Source: Roridomyces roridus
Lineage: Eukaryota > Basidiomycota > Agaricomycetes > Agaricales > Mycenaceae
Direction of reading: 5' to 3'
Assembly (NCBI GenBank): GCA_029378245.1
Contig: JARKIF010000005.1
Coordinates: forward strand, 1,240,001 to 1,304,000
Length of the DNA: 64,000 nucleotides
Part shown: in pieces, positions 42,765 to 53,255 of the stretch
Position numbering within the stretch: the stretch's first letter is position 1
Layout of the letters: each line of letters starts with the position of its first letter
The notes under the pieces: generated by a model
What the model was told of the DNA's origin: nothing
What the model saw: only the letters and a program-made list of their open reading frames with translations
Database searches by the model: none
Translations under genes and position numbers: made by a program

Positions 42765-44761
42765 ATGGACGACGACGAACAAGATAGCCGACCTTTACTG
42801 GACAACGCAGACCCCGACGCTACACTTGGTGGCAAGCACGCCCGAAACCAGCTGGAAGGTCGTCTGTTGAGGAAACTAGACACGCGCATGTCGGTGCGTC
42901 TTCACTTCCCAATGGCGCCATTCCTCCAGCTAATTCTTGCCAGTTTCTCGTGCTCATCTACATTTTGAACTATATAGACAGAAATAACGCCGCTGCTGCT
43001 CGATTGCACGGCTTTGAGCGCGATTTGGGTCTAGAGGGTTCCCAATTTGCAAGCGTGCTGTCTATCCTTTATGTTGGCTATCTGCGTACGGTGCATTCAC
43101 AATCCTGGAACGGGGCTGAAACAACCCTAAACCCTAGTAATGCAAATTCCTTCCAATTCGTTCCTCATTTACATCGGGCGGCCTTCGCTTTATCTACCAC
43201 TTTGCATGATGACCTGGGGTGTGCTCTCGATGTCTACAGGGTTGGCCACAAAGTGAGAGGTATTCTCTCGCAACCAACTCAGACTCTAACAAGGGTCAAC
43301 CAGCTTCGTCGGTGTCATGTACATCCGATTCTTTATCGGTAAGTTCCATATTTTATCCTGCAACATCGTCTGAAGGCTTCCCAGGTGTCACCGAGGCTGC
43401 TTTCTTCCCGTGCGCCAATCTACCCTAGTTCCTTCTGCAACTAATCAGGTTCTGAAGTGGAGCGTTGGCGAGTGTCCGCTGAAAACCACTCGATTCCATC
43501 TCACGGCTCCTCTGAAGTTCCTCATATCGAAATGGTACACGCGGAGGGAACTTTCTCAAAGAATGACTCTTTTGTCGTGCGGTGTATGTTATTCCCTCCG
43601 CTTGGACAGTGGAGAACACTGACAGTTTAGAGTCTCTCATCAGTAATGCCTTTGGTGTGAGTCCTTTAGCCTCGAATCCACAAATCCTGACTCTTTTGCA
43701 GGCACTCATTGCTTCAGCGATTCTGGACGTTAAATGGCCTGGAGGTTACGCTCCCTGGCGATGGTTATTCTTCATAGGTATGTAATCCCCCCGCCCGAAC
43801 ATCTCCGCAAGCTCATCTTATACAGAGGGAGGAATGACCGTTATCGTGGCATTCGCCGCCATCTTCATTCTTCCTGATTTTCCAGAGTCTAAAGCTTCGT
43901 GGATGTCGCCAGCAGAACAAGCACTTGCTCGGCAACGGATGCTGGAAGATGCGGGGGCGGAGGATCTTTCCCAGCCAGGGGTGTTGGCCGGTTTGGTCAT
44001 GGCTGCCTCGGATTGGAAAGTCTGGTGTAAGTGGTTCTGGACGTAGTTGCCGGATGCTTATACCGCTGCAGGGCTCGCTCTGAGTCTTACCAGCATTGTG
44101 TTATCACTGAGTTTCAATGCGTGAGCGGATTGATCTGTGTTTCGAGCGTTGCTCATCTATCGTAGCTACTTCCCCACCCTCGTCGCAACCTATGGGGTAT
44201 AACAGGACGGTGACGCTCCTGCTATGGTATTGCGCGTGACTTTTGCCATGCTGCTGTAACTGAGCATCTTTAGCGCACCGCCTTGGTTCTTTGCGACCTG
44301 CTCTCTCTTTTGCCAACTCGCGACATTCTGACCATACGGGCGAAAGATACTGGCACATTGCCTGTCCGCTGTTGGCAGGATGTGCAGGATTCCTGATAGC
44401 AATGGCAACTCTGAACACCGCTGCTCGCTATCTTTCGTTGTTCCTCATGGCGTCTTCGTACGCTGGTTTCATCACTTACTTAGCGTGGGCATCTGGCTCC
44501 ATTAGGCCGGCGTCCAAAAGAGCAATCTCGTTGGCTGGCATCAACATGATTTCTTCCCTAGGGAACGTCGTTGGCTCGTATATCTTTCCGGCTTCTTGGG
44601 GGCCAGACTATAGGGCGAGTTACTCGATATGCACCTTTGCCAGCGTTCTGGGATTATTAATGTCACTATACTTCCGTCAGCACCTGAGGCGGATGAATTC
44701 CGAGGCGGAGAGGAGAGAGGCGGAGCTGGACGAGCCCAAAGGTTATAGATATCTTTTATGA
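42765..44761 (+). CDS. Second MFS transporter (allantoate permease-like), frame interrupted
   Basis: Paralogue of the gene at 37553-39945, on the opposite strand. The first exon begins MDDDEQDSRPLLDNADPDAT; then FLVLIYILNYIDRNNAAAAR, MQIPSNSFLIYIGRPSLYLP, MYIRFFIGVTEAAFFP, LISKWYTRRELSQRMTL, SDWKVWWLALSLTSIVLSLSF, ATLNTAARYLSLFLMASSYA, and ISSLGNVVGSYIFPASWGPD. Two problems: around 43.4 kb the conserved P-G-A-L-F segment is replaced by sequence that does not splice cleanly, and at about 44190 TATGGGGTATAAC has one G too many, bringing a stop where Y-G-Y-N-R-T-V-T-L-L is expected. Either a decaying copy or assembly errors. Confidence 0.78.
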
Positions 44762-44838
44762 TTACCTGGTTCGAATACTACTTCTGCTGAGCTGGTGGTT
44801 GGCTGATGGCGAGCTGGTTGTTGACATTTGCCTTCCCC

Positions 44839-44871
44839 GTGATTAGATTAGAGGGCATCTAATCTAATCAC
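44839..44871. repeat. 14-bp perfect palindromic hairpin with 5-nt loop
   Basis: The 14 bases at 44839-44852 (GTGATTAGATTAGA) are exactly complementary to those at 44858-44871, with loop GGGCA. Each arm holds tandem GATTA half-sites. It lies 92 bp before the start codon of the beta-mannosidase and 77 bp after the MFS stop, so it may be an upstream regulatory palindrome or an RNA 3' structure. Confidence 0.75.
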
Positions 44872-44962
44872 AACAAAAGGCCTGACCGGGCCATCACCTT
44901 TAAACGGGCCGGACCCAACCCACAAACCGGCCCATGACTTGCCCTTTGCTTGACCTCTTCCC

Positions 44963-47900
44963 ATGAACCAACTCCTCCAACACTGGCAGTTTGCACAGAT
45001 CGACGGCGACGGCGAATGGCTCCCGTGTAGCAGCTTCCCCACCACCGTTCATCTCGAATTGCTGCATCTCAAGAAAATTCCCGATCCCTTCCTGGGGTTG
45101 AATGAATGGGACGTCCAATGGGTTGGGGAGAGTCGCTGGGCTTTCAAAACACTGTTTACTGTCGACTCGCAAGAACCAAACGCCGATCTGGTGTTCGAAG
45201 GTGTCGATACATTCGCCTCGGTGGCTCTTAATGGACATTTCATCCTCACAACATCCAACCAATTTGTCGAGTATCGGGTGCCTGTGAAAGAGCATCTGAA
45301 AGCAGGGCAGAACGAATTGGTTGTCAACTTTGATAGCGCTTATTTCAAGGCGAGTTCATTGGTGCGATTGGCGTACACACTCATTGTATTTGCAGGGAAG
45401 AGAACTCGAACAGAAGCACGGGAAATTAAACTTGTGGAACGGAGACTCGTCTCGTCTCCACGTTAGAAAATCACAGTACAAGTCGGTTGACAGTCGGCCT
45501 TTCGAGATTATCTGCTTACTGTTCCTAGTTATGGATGGGACTGGGGTTTGTTCCCTCTTGCACGTAGCGCATGCTGATGTTGACCGACTGAAAAGGACCG
45601 ATTCTCATGGTGAGTGTCCGAGTTTCCCCCGATGCTCATCTCAAGTCCGTGTAGACCACTGGGATATGGAAACCCTGTTCGCCTCCATTGCTACAGCAAT
45701 CGCATCACCGACTTGGATGTCCGCGCCCAAGTGTCCGAATCTCTGCAAGTCGATATCACAGCCAAGCTCTCGGTCGACAAGGAGTCTGGATACGCCACGT
45801 TTGTTTTGAAAGCCCCCGACGGCTCGATAGAAGTCCCAAGCACCAAGATACCTACTGACGGCAAGGGACAAGTCAGCTTCACGTTCCCTCCCGGAAAGCT
45901 ACAACTCTGGTACCCCGTACACTATGGAGAGCAGCCGATCTACACTGTCGAAATACAACTGTTCGACTCGGACGGCAAGATCCTCGACTCCAAGTTTCAG
46001 AAGATCGGGTTGAGACGCGTGCGAGTCGTCCAGGAGAAACTTGTTGACGAGGAAGGCCTCACATTCCTTTTTGAGGTCAACAACATCCGAATCTTTTGTG
46101 GAGGTGAGCTCTGCCGACGGGCTGTGGACGGCATCTGAGATATACTAGGATCCAACTGGATACCGGCAGATTCCTTCTTGACCCGATTAACCCCAGAGCG
46201 ATACCGGCAGTGGCTGCAGCTACTGGTAGACGGAAACCAGAATATGGCACGAGTGTGGGGGGTAAGTCGAAAGGTATTCCGGGAGTCCCGGGAATTCATG
46301 GACTTGTCCAGGGCGGGCATCTACGAGGCGGATGCCTTCTACGACATTTGCGATGGTGAGCCACTGGGAGCACAGAGACAATCCGCTGACTTTGGCCGTA
46401 GAACTCGGAATTCTTGTCTGGCAAGGACTTTATGTTTGGCTGTGGGCAATACCCAGGCTATCAATCGTTCCTAGATCTCGTTCAGGTCGAGGCAGAGCAG
46501 AACGTCAAGCGGCTACGACACCATCCGTCCATAGTCATCTTCGCCGGCAACAACTGAAGATTACCAAATTGCAGAGTCCCTCAAGCTCGAGCTCGACTAC
46601 TCCGACGAGACGTCCGACTTTCTCAAGACCAACTTCCCCGCGCGCCACATCTACGAGAGGCTGCTGCCCTCTGTCGTGGAGGAATTCTGTGACATTTACT
46701 ATCACCGGGGGTCGCCTTACAGCGGCCAGGGGAAGCCTACCACCGATCAGACATATGGAGACATCCACCAATGGAATGTGTGGCATGGGTGGGTACCTTC
46801 ATCTCTCAGTTGGGTTTTGGTCTAAACTTTTTTTGCAGCTCTCAGGAGCCTTGGCACAACTGGGATATTCTCGCGGGGCGGTGCGAGCGTACAAATTTGA
46901 ACCAGTAACCTAACCTAACCTGATCTAAGGTTCGTTTCCGAGTTTGGAATGCAAGGCTACCCCAACATCCGGACCGTTGATTATTGGCTTGAAAATAATG
47001 AAGCTGAGAGGTACCCCCAGTCAAGGTGAGATCTATCCTTCGTGATTTTCTCGTATTGAAAGAAGCGGCAGGGTCAATTCTGGGCACAATAAAGCAGATG
47101 GCTTTGAACGACGATTGGAGGTATTAGCACCCTGATCCCGCACCACCTAGGTTAACGTTGACCAGTTATATCTCGTTGAAAACTTCAAGCACTCATTTGA
47201 TATGGAGAGGTGAGACAAATCTCTTTCGTCGTCGAATATTTCTCAAGGGAACCAGCTACGTATACTACACGCAAATCATGCAGGGTACTTTATTTCTTCT
47301 TACAACACGGACATCCAGTTGATTCAATACCAGCGGAAACACTTGCGGCGGCGTATCGTCTTTGGAGACGCAACTGGGCGGGGAGAGGGCACGAGAAGAC
47401 TGCGGGGGCACTCGTGTGGCAGGTAAGCTTGCCGTGTACATATGGCTCGGTGGCTCACCTTGCCATAGCTCAACGACTGCTGGCCTGTAACCTCCTGGAG
47501 CATTGCAGACTATTTCCTGCGGCCCAAGCCCGCTTACTTTACCATCGCCCGCGAGCTGCGTCCCTACACCGTAGGGATGACTCGGAAGGACAAGAAGACC
47601 TACTCCAATGAGCTGTCGTCCGCGCAATTCACCATCGAGACGATCCTTGAGGTCTGGGGAACGAATAGTACCTTGGAGGATAAGGAGGTGACACTGGAAG
47701 TCACTTGCTTTGATTTGCAGTCGGATTGCTGGAGAGACAAGTGGTCCCGGCAGGTGGTGCTCAAAGCCAACAGCAGCACCGAATTGCACAAGGGTCTACT
47801 TCCGGGGCAGCCCGTCCGGACCAAGGCGAGTCAGGTACCGAAAACCATCATCGTTAGTGCACGGATTCTGGGAAACGGTGGCGAGGTTCTTGCGCGGTAT

Positions 47901-48218
47901 TCAAACTGGTAAGTCGCCCAACGAGGTCTCGACCAGTTGTTAAGAGTTATTTGTAGGCCAGAGCCGTTCAAGTTCATCGCCTTCCCCGCGGACACCGAGA
48001 TCAAGGTACAGAACTCTGAAGACGGGCAGTCCATTACCCTTTCGACGAATCGCCCGGTCAAGGGCATCGTTCTCGACGTTGACTCAAGTTCCGGATCCGA
48101 GGTCAAGTGGGGTGATCAAGGAATCGACTTGGTTCCGGATGACTCGCAGACGATCGAGGCGGTTGGGTTGAATGGACGTCCAGTCAAGCTCAGGTATCTG
48201 GGCGATGGCACGGCTTGA
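44963..48218 (+). CDS. Beta-mannosidase, glycoside hydrolase family 2 (intracellular MndB type)
   Basis: Cleaves terminal beta-1,4-mannose from manno-oligosaccharides and N-glycan cores. Start ATG 44963 gives [19 protein letters not shown]. Conserved order: sugar-binding domain ([32 protein letters not shown]), Ig-like segment, then catalytic barrel with [33 protein letters not shown], acid/base in [10 protein letters not shown], and nucleophile in [11 protein letters not shown]-terminal domain [16 protein letters not shown] and [11 protein letters not shown]. Stop at 48216-48218. No signal peptide precedes the binding domain, unlike secreted MndA enzymes, so a cytosolic or vacuolar MndB type is likely. 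More than ten short introns. Confidence 0.95.
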
Positions 48219-48440
48219 TTCAATAAACATATGGACATGGAATGAAATCTTGGTACTGTATAAGGATATGTATGCGCTCGGGAATTGTACAAGTGTTCAT
48301 TACGATGGCAGGCAATTATGAACCCCGGACGGAGGTGAGGAGGTAATGTATGGGGGTGGGTGGGCGCGATGAGGTAAAATTTACAGACGTGTCCGACAGG
48401 AGGGGATAGTCTATGTAAGTGGGAGCGGAGGTCGAGGACT

Positions 48441-49250
48441 CTACATGATGAGACATCTGCTGACTGGGGGTTCGGTCTGGCTGCTGGGGGTGCGCTTTTC
48501 GATTTCGGCCAGGCAGAGCTCAAACACCTTGGCTGCAACATTGGGTCAGAAGGGTACAGAGATGCGAAGCAGGAAGACTGACCGACGTTGGTGTTGGTCT
48601 TTGCACTCGTTTCAATGAAGGCGGACTCGTTGGCCTTGGCCAGTTTCTGGCCTTCGTCGGGCCTGACTTGCCGGCTAAATTCGATCATGAGCAGAGTATT
48701 CCCCGGGTCTGGCAACGGACGCACCTCTTGTCAAGGTCAATCTTGGACCCGACGATAACACAGGGAATGTTGCTGACACCGCAAAAGTCAATGATCTTGT
48801 CGTAGACGATTTGGATCATGTCGAACGAGTTCCGGGAGCTGACAGAGTACACCTGTAGATGCTTAGCTCGAGTGTAGCAGCGAGCAGCGAGCTATTTGCA
48901 TACAAGAACGTAGCCATGGATGCCAATAGCATGCTTGGAGTTGAGGATGGAAAACTCGTCCTGTGAAGCGTGGTTTAAAGGCTGACGCAAGTAGCACGAG
49001 GAATAGCCCGGACCTGGCCAGCGGTGTCGATGATTTCGCAGTCGTATTCCGCATTCTTAAACGGGACAGACTTCGCAAAAGTGGACTCGATGGTCGGGTA
49101 ATAAGACTCGACGAATTCGTTCTGGCAGTACTGGATTATGAGGGACGATTTGCCTGTGGAAGGAATGAGAAAGAGTGTAGAGATGGGCTGAAAGGTGTGC
49201 GCACCGACTGAACGGGAGCCTAAGACTGCAATTCTCCGTTTAGCTGACAT
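48441..49250 (-). CDS. RHB1: Rheb small GTPase (TOR pathway)
   Basis: Start ATG 49250. P-loop GSRSVGKSSL spans the first intron; then IIQYCQNEFVESYYPTIEST (effector region), EIIDTAGQ (G3), further exons with a G4-type region, and ETSAKTNTNV (G5). The last exon encodes VFELCLAEIEKRTPSS and ends in CLIM, a CaaX farnesylation motif, with stop at 48441. The Arg at P-loop position 3 (GSRSVGKSS) is the Rheb hallmark replacing the usual Gly. Rheb activates TORC1 and arginine uptake in fungi, anchored to endomembranes by farnesyl. Confidence 0.94.
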
Positions 49251-50095
49251 GGTGGCTGCCCGAAGAGTAGATTACGCTGGCAAGGTGCGTGGGTCCCAGT
49301 GAGGTAAAAAAGAGGCACTCGCTCACAAGTTGATTAAATAAAGGGTCCGGTGAGCACACACCTCGGTTTTCAGAGGCGAGGCGAAGTCATACGATGACAA
49401 CTGGAAGCAAAGGCGGCGAAGAGATCACTGCAAGCGCTTGGCAAGCACTGCCAAATTCTCTCGCTGTCTCCGTCTTTCCACTTGACGCTCGCACAAAAGA
49501 CTGCCTCCTCCGTCCGCTTTTTATGCATATACACTCAGCCCAAGTGTATTTCCAGTCCTTTTACCTGCTTTACTGGTGCCGCGCAAAGATCACTGCCCGA
49601 CGGCCAAATATCTTAAAAGAGCCGAGACCGTTCTGTCTTCGCGTACGGCTGCAGGAATAAAGACGAAATTATTTCAAGTACCGCAGGGGTGGCCCCGAAT
49701 CCCTCTTCTCCAGTGGAACAAACTTGGTTGTATTATAACGACCAGGTAAAAGTCAAACTACTCTGTCTCGTTCCGTTCTATCTTCGCCCTCCGTCCCCTC
49801 CGTGCCAATTTTGACCAAGCCCTATACGGCCGCGTTTGCCTCCCTGACGCCCTATGGGAAGTGTGTGTGTTTACCCCGCTCGCCAATTTCAAGGCGGGAA
49901 TTACTGCTTGTCTGGTCAATATCGGATCGGCCTTGTCGAGCGACCCGACTCTTGGCGGGAGCTGAATTAATTGTGGCGCAAAGGGCATCGGATGGAGCAA
50001 CTGCATATGGCGTTGGCGGACAGGGAAAAGAGCGAGGCCGAAGCATAGCCAAGGTCCCCGTCTTGACGGCAGTTTTGAATAACTGTATCGTTGTT
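49251..50095. other. Intergenic region without a supported gene
   Basis: About 845 bp between the 5' end of Rheb and the 3' end of the F-box gene. Short ORFs exist (for example 49394-49660 and 49758-50006) but their translations are low-quality, lack splice-consistent extension and resemble no family. I see no tRNA cloverleaf or long repeat. Confidence 0.5.
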
Positions 50096-51577
50096 TTACA
50101 CGGAAAGGATGGTAAATATATCCTCCTCTGGCGAAACCGTTATGATTCCGTCCTCTGTCAGCATGACTGCCTCCGATGGAGTGATATCGACGTCGAGATA
50201 TGTGAAGTGTAGCGAGGTCTTGACCGAGTTCAAGAACATGCGATGCTTTTTATCCACGATCTTTTCATACGTATATCGCTCTTGCGAAGGGGAAAGGGGG
50301 TTGAAGTCCAGTATCTTGCATCGGGTACGGCTCGTGTGCAGGACACAGCGTTGGCCGTACACGAAACAGACCCACGGTTCCGGGAGTCGTGGGACACGGA
50401 GCATCCGCGTGCCGGTCGGACCCCATGTGTCCCAGCGGCAGATTCGCCCAATCTCCGGATTTTCCATGTGGTTGACGAGGGTAGACAGGAGGAAACAGAG
50501 CATGAATGTCGGTTCAGTGGCATAGCCCGACTCCCATCCTCGCAGAGATACGACAAACAAGCGATCGGTGTGGGAGGTGCTAAAGGGCACGTTCGGTTGT
50601 TCGGGGCATGGTTCTGGCTCCGTCTGAATCATCATGTCGACTTCGGTTTCCTGTAGAGCGAGGTCGGGTAGGTGGAAACACATATCAGGTGCATCTCCTT
50701 CTATTCCAACAACACGCAGCTCTGGCGGAGAGGTCCAAAGGGGAGTGTGGGCGGTGACGAGAAGCATGCGGTCGTTCAGAAACGCAAAAGAGGTCATGGC
50801 ATCGTCCGAGATGTGCTACACAAGTCAGCGAAAACGCACCACAGGTCATCATGTCACCAACCTTTTTGAGGGTACCACTCTTCCACTTCCAGACGAATAG
50901 AAACATGGTCTCTATATCGTCAAGCATCACGCCCACGTATTCGCCGAAGATTCGTATCTGAAAACTTGGCGGAAAGCCGGTGGTGGGGATGCAGACGCCT
51001 GTCGAAAGGCATGGGTCCTTGGCCAAGGAGTGGGGGCGGCCTGTTTCAAGTGAAAGAAGGCGAACAGAAACATTCGATTCGCTGCTCGAGTCAGTTGGGT
51101 TCGAGAATTGCTATTTCATGCTCACCCGTTGACTTCGACGGCCAGTAAAAGGTCCTGCGACACATCGAACGAAAAATCGGCGACAGTGAATGGAACCTTG
51201 GTAGACCAGGTTACAGAAGGGATGCCCTTGGTTGGGGACGATACTCGATTGAAAGAAAATGTTTCGGTGCCATAGGTGGCGAGCACGTTCCCGACAAGTT
51301 CCCACAAATTGCCCTCCATCTTGACTATCGTCGAGACTGGTTGAAAATTTGCCCAGGCAGCACGGTATGTATTGAGGATTTCTAGACGAGCTGCGGCGCT
51401 CGGTGGAGTGTTTCCATCGCGTAGACCATCGCGTTCCAACTGGATCTTGTACTGGAGGGCTGAAGAGCGCTGGAAGATGCCGTGGAACTTTCTCGAGACG
51501 GTGGCGAGGCGGACAATGTGCCTGGCGTCAAGGACGTGGAAGACGGCCTCGATGAGCTCGGGCGGAAGCGAGTCCAT
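50096..51577 (-). CDS. F-box protein
   Basis: Start at ATG 51577 (MDSLPPELIEAVFHVLDARHIVRLATVSRKFHGI), which is an F-box: LPPELI, then LATVSRKF. Exon 1 runs to about 51125, exon 2 covers LLSLETGRPHSLAKDP to KWKSGTLKK, and exon 3 runs from HISDDAMTSFAFLND to stop at 50096. The remaining 380 residues form a beta-rich domain of the kind common in expanded basidiomycete F-box families; no WD or LRR repeats are evident. It presumably recruits an unknown substrate to an SCF ligase. Its start codon is 52 nt from that of the divergent Spo12-like gene. Confidence 0.85.
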
Positions 51578-51629
51578 CAGGTCACGGGCACGTGCTGGTT
51601 GGCACCAAAAGCACTCTCTCTTCACAACC
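51578..51629. promoter_or_regulatory. 52-bp head-to-head gap between the F-box and Spo12-like genes
   Basis: ATG codons at 51577 (minus) and 51630 (plus) leave 52 bp. CTCTCTCTTC repeats lie just before the plus-strand start. Confidence 0.45.
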
Positions 51630-52105
51630 ATGTCCACCCCCAATGACTCGCCTGCCTCTGCTCCCATCCAGCCCCTCCACAACCCAGAGCAGGCCGCCCA
51701 CGTCGTCGTGCCCACGGCTCCCTGGGAAATGTCGTCAATCAGCCTGCAGGCATGGGCGCGAAGGCGTTGCTTGCAAAGAAGATGGCAAAGAGCCTGTGCG
51801 TTTCTCCCCGGTGGCGCCACGATGAATCTCACATCTCGCAGGAACCCGACATTCATCTCGCCAACGGACAACCTGATGACCCCGTGCACACAGAAACTGT
51901 CGGCGGCCAAGAAGAAGCATTTTAACAAGTGTGTCTGCAGTTTCTTCCTTTGTTCTCGACTCACATCCCTGCAGGGGCTCCAAACCCATTCAACTGTTTG
52001 CTCAGACGGAAGAACAGAGCCAGGAGAGCGACGATGACGAGTTGGAGCTGCAGACAGACGCACCGGGCAGCAGCGATGCAGGTGGACGACGAAAACCCTT
52101 TCTAG
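51630..52105 (+). CDS. Spo12-like protein (mitotic exit), frame breaks in the available sequence
   Basis: N-terminus MSTPNDSPASAPIQPLHNPE, then LGNVVNQPAGMGAKALLAKK, then PTFISPTDNLMTPCTQKLSA and KHFNKGSKPIQLFAQ. The PTDNLMTPCTQKL block is the short conserved core I associate with the Spo12/Wis3 family. Exon junctions around 51.78-51.83 kb and 51.93-51.97 kb are GT-AG and keep frame. However, the move from HVVVPT to GSLGNVV near 51715 needs one missing base, and the expected acidic end (VDDENPF, stop at 52103-52105) is one frame away from the preceding exon, which otherwise reads on to 52254. Identification is moderate. Confidence 0.55.
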
Positions 52106-52260
52106 TCTCCTGCACTCGTTCATTCACCACCACGACGCGTCACGACCTTTTGTGTTCCCTGCTGTACTCTTCGTCTGATATAACGCCCATGTACCAAGTA
52201 TACTATCCATTCGCTTCGTGCCAGGTGCACTGCCACAAAATATTGTACGCGTAAACCATC

Positions 52261-53101
52261 ATGGACGACTTGCGTGCCCGCCTCGAAAGCACTCTCAACG
52301 CCGCTGACGGTCTCGAATCTTTGCGCGAGCGCATCGGACAGCTTGTTTCTGAGACGATTGCGCGAGGAGAAGCACCGGGTGCAGACCAGCTATCCCCAGA
52401 GTAGGTTCGGTTCAAGACACTTTCGGTACTGAGCTTGCAGTCAGAGCCACAAACTGGTAGAGAACCTTCCGCGGCTCACAGAGCAACAAGTTCACGACCT
52501 GGGAAAGCATGGTATGTACGCGTCTCTCAGGGCAGGCAGCCCAAATCCAACCGAGACACAGACGCGCTCTGCCCGATCTGCTTTACGCCCTTTGCTGCCA
52601 TCCTCGCAGAAGAAGAAACGGCGTTGGCTATGGACACACCTGCATACCCCGTCGAAGACTTGGGCGTAACCAAGCTCGCAGAATCATGGCAGTGTGGCCA
52701 TCTATTCTGTCGCAGAGAGTCAGTTGGTGTACCCAGTTCAAAGACATTCTTCTGACTCGTGCAATAGCATATCCAAGTGGATAAACGGCGGTGTAGGTCC
52801 GCCGTCTTTGTCTTTGACCAACTAATTTCAATCATAGCACGGATCGTGCCCAATGTGCCGCCGCTCATTGGCACAAGGCGGAACCGCAGACGAATCTGAA
52901 TCGACTGCAGCTGGGGACCAAGACCCCGACCTAACTCAAATCCAAGGCCTTCATGGAGGAGACTCCACAGAAGCGGCGCAGTCGCATACGTTGACCACGA
53001 CGGCGACTTTCGCGGGTTTGGGGAGCCCCTATATACTCCAGCAGCAGGATATGAAGACGACAGAAGCGAGTTTGCAGGAATGTACTCTTAAGCGGATGTA
53101 A
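52261..53101 (+). CDS. RING-finger protein 2 (candidate E3 ubiquitin ligase)
   Basis: ATG 52261 begins MDDLRARLESTLNAADGLES. The spliced protein continues SHKLVENLPRLTEQQVHDLG and a RING domain (LCPICFTPF, then SWQCGHLFCRRD, ISKWING, HGSCPMCRRSL). An insertion of about 35 residues (AILAEEETALAMDTPAYPVE) separates the first two Cys pairs. The C-terminus is Thr/Gln/Ala-rich and disordered. Layout and spacing resemble the RING gene at 40128-40809 (both: RING split by introns after the C-R-R/K-D/E, acidic or polar tail), so the two may be distant paralogues. Stop TAA at 53099-53101. Confidence 0.86.
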
Positions 53102-53255
53102 ATTATTGAATTCGACACCCAAGAAAACACATCCGTGTTACAAATGGAGGGTATCTATGTCCTTAAATATTTTTTTCAGTAGCGTACGTGCGATGAGGAG
53201 ATGATGTCCGTGTTGTAGATGATGAGCGAGTGAATCAAGAAAGTATACGCAGTGC

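Noticed and set aside
42765..44761. Calling the second MFS transporter a definite pseudogene
   Set aside because: Comparable one-base breaks occur in genes that ought to be intact, so sequence error cannot be excluded.
48116..48724. 202-aa minus ORF downstream of Rheb
   Set aside because: The part that matches Rheb is only the exon RPDEGQKLAKANESAFIETS; the rest is intron and 3' UTR.
49394..50006. Short ORFs between Rheb and the F-box gene
   Set aside because: No recognisable domain, no splice-consistent extension, and neither strand shows coding periodicity.
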